Shown here one piece after another: positions 52,527 through 56,857 of a stretch of DNA of 56,857 nt. Source of the stretch: Candidatus Ruminococcus intestinipullorum. GTDB taxonomy: Bacteria > Bacillota > Clostridia > Lachnospirales > Lachnospiraceae. The notes beneath the pieces were generated by a model. The model was given only the letters and a program-made list of their open reading frames with translations. It was not told the origin of the DNA and ran no database searches. The position numbers were made by a program, and so were the translations under genes. Where the stretch lies: assembly GCA_018883985.1 (NCBI GenBank), contig JAHLFA010000053.1, forward strand, positions 1 through 56,857, written 5' to 3'. Positions within the stretch are counted from its first letter, which is position 1. Every line of letters starts with the position of its first letter.

Positions 52527-52902
52527 TGCAGGTACCATAGCAGCTGGAGGATTATTCGCATTTGTTGTAGAGCTTGGAGTGATTTCAGATTTTGCAGATC
52601 GTACCCATACAGCAGATAAAGTTCTTCTTTATGAGGATAGTACAATGCTCGGTGGAATTATAGGGAATCTTCTTTTTTGTTATCAAATTCCTCTTCCATT
52701 TGGAACATGGATTTTGCCATGGATTGGAGCATTATGGGGGATTTTTGTAGGATGTTGGGCAATGGCATTGGCAGAAGTATTAAACGTTTTTCCAGTATTT
52801 ATGAGAAGAATACGAATTGTAAAGTATTTAGGAATATTTGTGATTGCGACAGCAATAGGAAAAGGTGTAGGGGCATGTATTTTCTTTCTAAAGGGCTGGT
52901 AA
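52486..52902 (+). CDS. spoVAB: Stage V sporulation protein AB
   Basis: The 138-aa membrane protein has three or four hydrophobic segments and the family pattern GLSAGTIAAGGLFAFVVELGVISDFADRT, ALWGIFVGCWAMALAEVLNVFPVFMRR. AAAGGGGG precedes the ATG. It acts with SpoVAA in dipicolinate uptake. It is followed by a terminator rather than by spoVAC, unlike the Bacillus operon. Confidence 0.93.
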   Translation: MLAKQLLLAIIGLSAGTIAAGGLFAFVVELGVISDFADRTHTADKVLLYEDSTMLGGIIGNLLFCYQIPLPFGTWILPWIGALWGIFVGCWAMALAEVLNVFPVFMRRIRIVKYLGIFVIATAIGKGVGACIFFLKGW

Positions 52903-52915
52903 AAAAGAATAGAGT

Positions 52916-52955
52916 AAGGGGCATATCACGTGATGGATATGCCCCTTAATTTTAT
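52916..52955. terminator. Terminator between convergent spoVAB and spoVAC, bidirectional
   Basis: Arms AAGGGGCATATC (52916-52927) and GATATGCCCCTT (52936-52947) are fully complementary, followed by AATTTTA. It lies between convergent stop codons. Confidence 0.75.
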
Positions 52956-52960
52956 CTAAT

Positions 52961-53422
52961 TTATCGTATAGCTCCCCATATCCAATAAAGAAATCCAAGG
53001 AGTGAACTTGTAAAGATTCCATATAGAATGACGGGACCTGCGATTGTAAAGATTTTACATCCAATTCCAAATACCTGTCCTTCTTTTTTGTATTCAATGG
53101 CAGGTGCTGCTACAGAGTTTGCAAATCCTGTAATTGGCACGAGGGCTCCTGCACCTCCCCATTTTGCGATTTTAGGATATAAGCCAATACCAGTAAGTAG
53201 AATACTAAGTAGTATTAACATCAAGGAAGTCCAGTTGCTGCAGTCAGTTTTTGAAAGATTCAGGGATTCGCAATAGTTAAAAATCCCTTGTCCAATTGTA
53301 CAGATAATACCTCCAGTGATAAATGCTTTTATCATATTAAGATATACATTGTGTACAGGAGTTTTTTTCTTTACGTAATCGGCATATTGTTTTTGTAAGT
53401 TTTCTTTTTCTTCTTGTTTCAT
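52961..53422 (-). CDS. spoVAC: Stage V sporulation protein AC, inverted relative to the spoVA block
   Basis: The 153-aa protein matches SpoVAC: MIKAFITGGIICTIGQGIFNY, the conserved GGAGALVPITGFANSVAAPAIEYKKEGQVFG loop, and TIAGPVILYGIFTSSLLGFLYW; about four membrane segments. It is a mechanosensitive-type channel subunit for dipicolinate. It lies on the minus strand between spoVAB and spoVAD, whereas in Bacillus all spoVA genes run together. It has its own sigma-G-type promoter on the minus strand, so it should still be expressed in the forespore. Confidence 0.95.
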   Translation of the reverse strand: MKQEEKENLQKQYADYVKKKTPVHNVYLNMIKAFITGGIICTIGQGIFNYCESLNLSKTDCSNWTSLMLILLSILLTGIGLYPKIAKWGGAGALVPITGFANSVAAPAIEYKKEGQVFGIGCKIFTIAGPVILYGIFTSSLLGFLYWIWGAIR

Positions 53423-53456
53423 AAAGTAGCCTCCATCTTTTTTCTGTAGTTTTTTA

Positions 53457-53485
53457 TAGTATCTGAAAAAAACGAGAGAATATGC
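53457..53485 (-). promoter_or_regulatory. Sigma-G-type promoter for spoVAC
   Basis: On the minus strand: GCATA (53485-53481), 17-bp spacer, GATACTA (53463-53457), about 35 nt before the ATG. It closely resembles the sigma-G consensus. Confidence 0.65.
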
Positions 53486-53493
53486 AAAAATAC

Positions 53494-53522
53494 GAATATT
53501 TTAGTTGTAAGAATACATACTA
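53494..53522 (+). promoter_or_regulatory. Sigma-G-type promoter for spoVAD-spoVAE
   Basis: GAATA (53494-53498), 17-bp spacer, CATACTA (53516-53522): an exact sigma-G consensus. Transcription would begin about 53529, which rules out the in-frame ATG at 53524 as the spoVAD start. Confidence 0.75.
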
Positions 53523-53556
53523 AATGAACGAGAATTTAATAGAAGGAGGAGAGAAA

Positions 53557-54567
53557 ATGAATCATATAAAAGGAAGTCAAAGTATTAGTTTTGAAGAATC
53601 TCCTTATATTATAAGCAGTGCCTCTGTAGTTGGAAGTAAAGAATCAGAAGGACCATTAGCCAAACTATTCGATATGTCTAGTACAGATGATTTATTTGGT
53701 GGAAGTACTTGGGAAGAGGCTGAGAGTACTATGCAAAAAGAGGCGTGTACTCTTGCGATAGGTAAGGCTAATGTTTCAGCTAAGGAGATTCGTTATCTAT
53801 TTGGTGGTGATTTACTAAGACAGGGAGTAGCTACTTCTATGGGAGTAGAGGAGCTGCAAATCCCAATGTTTGGATTATTTGGAGCATGTTCAACATCAGG
53901 CGAGGCATTGGCTCTAAGTGCAATGAGTATTGCTGGAGGTTACGGTGAGTATATGTTGGCTGTTACTTCAAGTCATTTTGGAAGTGCAGAAAAAGAATTT
54001 CGATTTCCATTAGGGTATGCCAATCAAAGACCATTATCAGCCCATTGGACAGTAACGGGAAGCGGAGCTTTTTTAGTGGGGAAAAAGAAGAGTCATGTGA
54101 GGATAACTGGTATTACAGTAGGGAAAATTGTGGATTATGGATTAAAAGATTCTCAAAATATGGGAGCGTGTATGGCACCAGCTGCAGCAGATACCATTTT
54201 AACAAATTTAGAGGATTTTGGGAGAAGTGTGCAAGCATATGATCGAATTGTTACAGGCGATTTGGGATACATTGGACAATCCATTCTTTATGATTTTATG
54301 AAACAAAAAGGACACGATATCGAAGGAATCCATTTAGACTGTGGGGTACAGATTTTTGATCAGGATAAACAAGATACCCATGCAGGAGGAAGTGGTTGTG
54401 GATGTGCAGCCGTAACATTATCAGCATATGTTTTGCCTAAAATTCAAAAAGGCGAATGGAAACGGGTGCTATTTGTACCAACGGGAGCATTAATGTCTAC
54501 GGTTAGTTTTAACGAAGGTGCAAGTGTTCCAGGGATTGCACATGGGATTGTACTGGAACACTGTTAA
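53557..54567 (+). CDS. spoVAD: Stage V sporulation protein AD
   Basis: The 336-aa soluble protein has the thiolase-like fold of SpoVAD, which binds dipicolinic acid: PYIISSASVVGSKESEGPL, DDLFGGSTWEEAES, GLFGACSTSGEALALSAM, FRFPLGYANQRPLSAHWTVTGSGA, AGGSGCGCAAV and PTGALMSTVSFNEGASVPGIAHGIVLE. GGAGG precedes the ATG at 53557. It is transcribed from the sigma-G promoter just upstream, with spoVAE. Confidence 0.96.
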   Translation: MNHIKGSQSISFEESPYIISSASVVGSKESEGPLAKLFDMSSTDDLFGGSTWEEAESTMQKEACTLAIGKANVSAKEIRYLFGGDLLRQGVATSMGVEELQIPMFGLFGACSTSGEALALSAMSIAGGYGEYMLAVTSSHFGSAEKEFRFPLGYANQRPLSAHWTVTGSGAFLVGKKKSHVRITGITVGKIVDYGLKDSQNMGACMAPAAADTILTNLEDFGRSVQAYDRIVTGDLGYIGQSILYDFMKQKGHDIEGIHLDCGVQIFDQDKQDTHAGGSGCGCAAVTLSAYVLPKIQKGEWKRVLFVPTGALMSTVSFNEGASVPGIAHGIVLEHC

Positions 54568-54582
54568 GATGGGAGGAAAAGT

Positions 54583-54939
54583 ATGGACTATATTAAAGCA
54601 TTTTTAATTGGAGGATTGATTTGTGCATTGGTTCAAGTTTTACTAGATAGAACAAAACTAATGCCAGGGAGAATCATGGTACTTCTCGTGTGTTCTGGAG
54701 CAATTCTTGGATGGTTAGGTTTTTATGAGCCTTTTCAAAAATTTGCAGGTTCAGGTGCAAGTGTTCCCCTTTTAGGATTTGGGAATGTATTGTGGAAAGG
54801 GGTAAAGGAAGCGATTGATAAGCAAGGTTTTATTGGAATATTTACAGGAGGTTTCAAGGCCAGTGCAGCAGGAATTAGTGCAGCATTGATTTTTGGGTAT
54901 TTAGCATCTATAATATTTGAACCGAAAATGAAAAAGTAA
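54583..54939 (+). CDS. spoVAE: Stage V sporulation protein AE (SpoVAEB type)
   Basis: The 118-aa membrane protein shares its fold with SpoVAC: YIKAFLIGGLICALVQVLLDRTKL, GSGASVPLLGFGNVLWKGVKEAI, TGGFKASAAGISAALIFGYL. It has about four membrane segments. It follows spoVAD by 15 bp with GGGAGGA upstream. No SpoVAEA, SpoVAF or GerA-type genes follow, so this is the short clostridial version of the locus. Confidence 0.94.
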   Translation: MDYIKAFLIGGLICALVQVLLDRTKLMPGRIMVLLVCSGAILGWLGFYEPFQKFAGSGASVPLLGFGNVLWKGVKEAIDKQGFIGIFTGGFKASAAGISAALIFGYLASIIFEPKMKK

Positions 54940-54981
54940 AATAAAAGTTAAAACTATGTAAAGTTTTTGTTGTTTTTTGTC

Positions 54982-54990
54982 TGCTAGAAT
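54982..54990 (+). promoter_or_regulatory. Extended -10 promoter candidate for the Na/Pi cotransporter
   Basis: TGCTAGAAT (54982-54990) is an extended -10 element; no good -35 is visible 17 bp upstream. The cotransporter ATG follows at 55046. Confidence 0.35.
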
Positions 54991-55045
54991 GTTATCGTAA
55001 TATGGACAAGATATTATGCAGAGCTATTATATTAGGAGGAAACAT

Positions 55046-56683
55046 ATGCATTACGCAAGCATTATTATCCCTTTTGCTGGGGGACTTGGGATGTTTATTT
55101 ATGGGATGCAGATTATGGCCCAAGGATTGGAAAATGCTGCTGGAAGCAGAATGAAAACTTTGCTAGAAGCATTGACAAAAAACAAATTTTTTGGAGTACT
55201 GCTTGGAGCATTTATTACAGCAGTCATTCAAAGTTCATCAGCAACTACAGTTATGGTAGTTGGATTTGTAAATGCTGGTATTATGAACCTGACCCAAGCT
55301 ATGGGTGTAATTATGGGGGCAAATATCGGTACGACAGTAACAGGATGGTTAGTATCAAGTGTGGAGTGGGCAAAGGCTCTTAGTCCAGCAAATTTGGCAC
55401 CAATCGCAGTTATGGCAGGTGTCATCGTGATGTTGACAGGAAAACGACGTTCTACAAAGGATATCGCCAGTATTATTGTAGGATTTGGAATTTTATTTAT
55501 TGGAATTACAACGATGTCAGATTCGGTAAGTCCTCTTCAAGAATCAGAAGGATTTAGAAACTTATTTGTTGTACTAGGACGCAATCCATTTTTAGGAATT
55601 ATAGCAGGTGCACTTGTAACAGCAGTTATTCAAAGTTCATCAGCATCAGTGGGGATCTTGCAAAGCTTATCTGCAGCGGGGTTGGTTCCATTCAATGCAG
55701 CAGTTTATATCATTATGGGGCAAAATATTGGAACATGTGTTACGGCAATTATGTCTAGTATTGGAGCAAAAAAGACAGCAAAGACAGCTGCTGTGATGCA
55801 TTTACTTTTTAATATAATTGGAACCATTATTTTTAGTATTATAGCAATTGTATTTTTTAAAGTAATTAATCCAGCGTACGGAGTTGGATTTATTACACAG
55901 ACGGAAATCAGTGCAGTGCATACTATTTTTAATATCGGAACAACAATTTTGCTTTTCCCAGTATCTGACTGGATTATTCGCTTAGCGAAGCGATTGGAAA
56001 GAGAAGATAGTAAAAACCGTGACGAAAGTACACTGTTATTAGATGATAGGATGTTAGAAACACCAGGGATTGCACTTCAATCTACAGTGCATGAGATGAT
56101 ACGTATGGGGAAATTAGTAGTTGGAACCCTGGAGAGAACACGAGAGCTTCTTGTTATTAAAAGTAAAGAAGATATAGAAAAAATAAGAGAAGAAGAAAAT
56201 ATTACAGATGACTTGTGTCGTGGACTTAGTGAATATGCTATTAAGCTTAATACACTTTCTATCAATGAAAAGGAGCATCAGCAGGTAGCTAGTATTCTTC
56301 AAATTATTTCTGATATAGAGCGTGTAAGTGATTATTGTGAGAATATTTCAGAGTTTGCAGAAGACATGAAAAAGCACAAGGCTGTTTTTTCAGAAGTTGC
56401 ATATGAAGAAATAGCAGAGATGGAAGCTGTATGTATTGATTGTTTCCGTTATGCTATCGAGGCATTGGAAGAAAATGATAAACAGAAAGCATTGGTTGTA
56501 ATTGAGAAAGAACGAAAGGCTGACGAATTAGAGAATTCTTTGAGGACGGCACATATGAAACGTTTAGCTAGAAATTCGTGCAATACACAATCGGGAATAG
56601 TGTTCTTAGATACATTAATCTGTTTAGAGCGTATTTCTGACCATGCAAGGAATATCGCAGAAGAAGTACTTGCTATGGATTAA
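55046..56683 (+). CDS. Na+/phosphate cotransporter with C-terminal PhoU-like domain
   Basis: The 545-aa protein has two copies of the NptA/PNaS repeat, each containing the QSSSAT/S motif (AVIQSSSATTVMVVGFVNAGI near residues 56-76 and AVIQSSSASVGILQSLSAAGL near 194-214) and the paired GANIGTTVT/GQNIGTCVT motifs. About eight membrane segments are followed, from about residue 330, by a helical PhoU-like domain (SISERSDYCEN-like segments, ERISDHARNIAEEV at the end). It imports phosphate or exports with sodium coupling. The ATG at 55046 follows AGGAGGA; the frame from 55016 lacks a site. Confidence 0.93.
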   Translation: MHYASIIIPFAGGLGMFIYGMQIMAQGLENAAGSRMKTLLEALTKNKFFGVLLGAFITAVIQSSSATTVMVVGFVNAGIMNLTQAMGVIMGANIGTTVTGWLVSSVEWAKALSPANLAPIAVMAGVIVMLTGKRRSTKDIASIIVGFGILFIGITTMSDSVSPLQESEGFRNLFVVLGRNPFLGIIAGALVTAVIQSSSASVGILQSLSAAGLVPFNAAVYIIMGQNIGTCVTAIMSSIGAKKTAKTAAVMHLLFNIIGTIIFSIIAIVFFKVINPAYGVGFITQTEISAVHTIFNIGTTILLFPVSDWIIRLAKRLEREDSKNRDESTLLLDDRMLETPGIALQSTVHEMIRMGKLVVGTLERTRELLVIKSKEDIEKIREEENITDDLCRGLSEYAIKLNTLSINEKEHQQVASILQIISDIERVSDYCENISEFAEDMKKHKAVFSEVAYEEIAEMEAVCIDCFRYAIEALEENDKQKALVVIEKERKADELENSLRTAHMKRLARNSCNTQSGIVFLDTLICLERISDHARNIAEEVLAMD

Positions 56684-56687
56684 GTGG

Positions 56688-56727
56688 ATGGATTTAGGAG
56701 TGAATAAACTTCTAAATCCATTTTTTA
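56688..56727 (+). terminator. Rho-independent terminator of the Na/Pi cotransporter gene
   Basis: Arms 56688-56700 (ATGGATTTAGGAG) and 56709-56721 (CTTCTAAATCCAT) with an 8-nt loop and a T6 run. Confidence 0.85.
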
Positions 56728-56738
56728 GGTTCTATAAT

Positions 56739-56788
56739 AAATGTTGGGGTGTGATTTTACAATTACATTTCCAACATTTTATTTTTTT
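56739..56788 (+). terminator. Second hairpin with T tract
   Basis: Arms AAATGTTGG (56739-56747) and CCAACATTT (56771-56779), with further inner pairing (TGTGAT with ATTACA), followed by TATTTTTTT. It could back up the upstream terminator or mark the border of the next unit. Confidence 0.6.
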
Positions 56789-56852
56789 GTTAAAATAAAA
56801 AGAAACCCCCAAGCGCCAATCTTCCACAATCAATCACTCGGAGGTGCATACA

Positions 56853-56857
56853 ATGCA
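56853..56857 (+). CDS. Start of an unidentified ORF cut by the window edge
   Basis: CGGAGG at 56839-56844 followed by ATG at 56853 looks like a strong translation start. The preceding stretch from about 56800 (AAACCCCCAAGCGCCAATC) is more GC-rich than the local background, which might mean an insertion-sequence end or another gene leader. Only two codons are visible, so no identity can be given. Confidence 0.3.

Noticed and set aside
53524-53556. Upstream ATG for spoVAD
   Set aside because: It lies 2 bp after the -10 element of the sigma-G promoter, upstream of the expected transcript start.

Overview
The window comes from an AT-rich, spore-forming, obligately fermentative Firmicute, most likely a gut Lachnospiraceae (Roseburia, Blautia or Lachnoclostridium-like). 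This is inferred from the spoIIA-sigF-spoVA block, a valine T-box leader, a B12-independent-type sugar microcompartment locus, many AraC-regulated plant or mucin sugar operons, and strong AGGAGG ribosome binding sites. No rRNA, tRNA or CRISPR array is visible.

Layout. 1-2.2 kb: 5'-truncated AraC regulator, arsenate reductase-type phosphatase, polysaccharide deacetylase and a GNAT remnant. 2.3-5.1 kb: rhaB-rhaA (L-rhamnose). 5.1-5.8 kb: PHP phosphatase on the minus strand. 5.9-16.3 kb: a bacterial microcompartment (BMC) operon with class II fuculose/rhamnulose-1-P aldolase, DUF336 protein, CoA-acylating aldehyde dehydrogenase (PduP), Zn-alcohol dehydrogenase, four BMC-H proteins, PduL, BMC-P vertex, PduS-like flavo-Fe/S protein, PduT-like BMC-T, DeoR regulator and Fe-alcohol dehydrogenase. 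16.3-25.4 kb: an arabinan/arabino-oligosaccharide locus (YesL-like protein, ABC importer, two GH43, GH51). 25.4-27.3 kb: a decayed patch with a DUF4258/zinc-finger pair, a histidine-kinase remnant and a broken ribose-type permease. 27.3-28.8 kb: rhamnose-type binding protein and rhamnose mutarotase. 28.8-35.9 kb: AraC regulator and a complete glucuronate pathway (uxuA-uxuB-uxaC-KDPG aldolase-kdgK). 35.9-41.3 kb: AraC regulator, FGGY kinase, L-fucose isomerase and GldA-like dehydrogenase. 41.3-50.1 kb: glucosaminidase, T-box-valS, sulfatase-family lipoteichoic-acid-type synthase, folC, a 44-aa protein and a TPR membrane protein. 50.1-54.9 kb: sporulation genes spoIIAA-spoIIAB-sigF, spoVAA-AB, an inverted spoVAC, and spoVAD-AE. 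55.0-56.7 kb: Na/phosphate cotransporter with a PhoU-like tail. The window ends at the start of a further ORF.

How the parts fit. Rhamnose (rhaA, rhaB) and fucose (fucI plus kinase) are converted to 1-phospho-ketoses. The only aldolase in the window for either is the one in the BMC operon, so both routes probably converge on the compartment, giving dihydroxyacetone phosphate and L-lactaldehyde. Five candidate cargo proteins carry similar short amphipathic helices at a terminus (encapsulation-peptide type). No diol dehydratase, glycyl-radical or B12-dependent, is encoded here, so either it lies elsewhere in the genome or the compartment processes lactaldehyde directly. Together with arabinose and glucuronate release, the window looks like a specialised island for the side-chain sugars of plant or mucin polysaccharides.

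Main points of interest: the dehydratase-less BMC locus with its cargo-tag set; a BMC-H gene with an alternative N-terminal extension and a C-terminal frameshift; an inverted spoVAC that shares a divergent sigma-G-type promoter region with spoVAD; a rearrangement junction marked by a 9-bp inverted repeat joining two broken genes; and a KDPG aldolase with an extra C-terminal domain.
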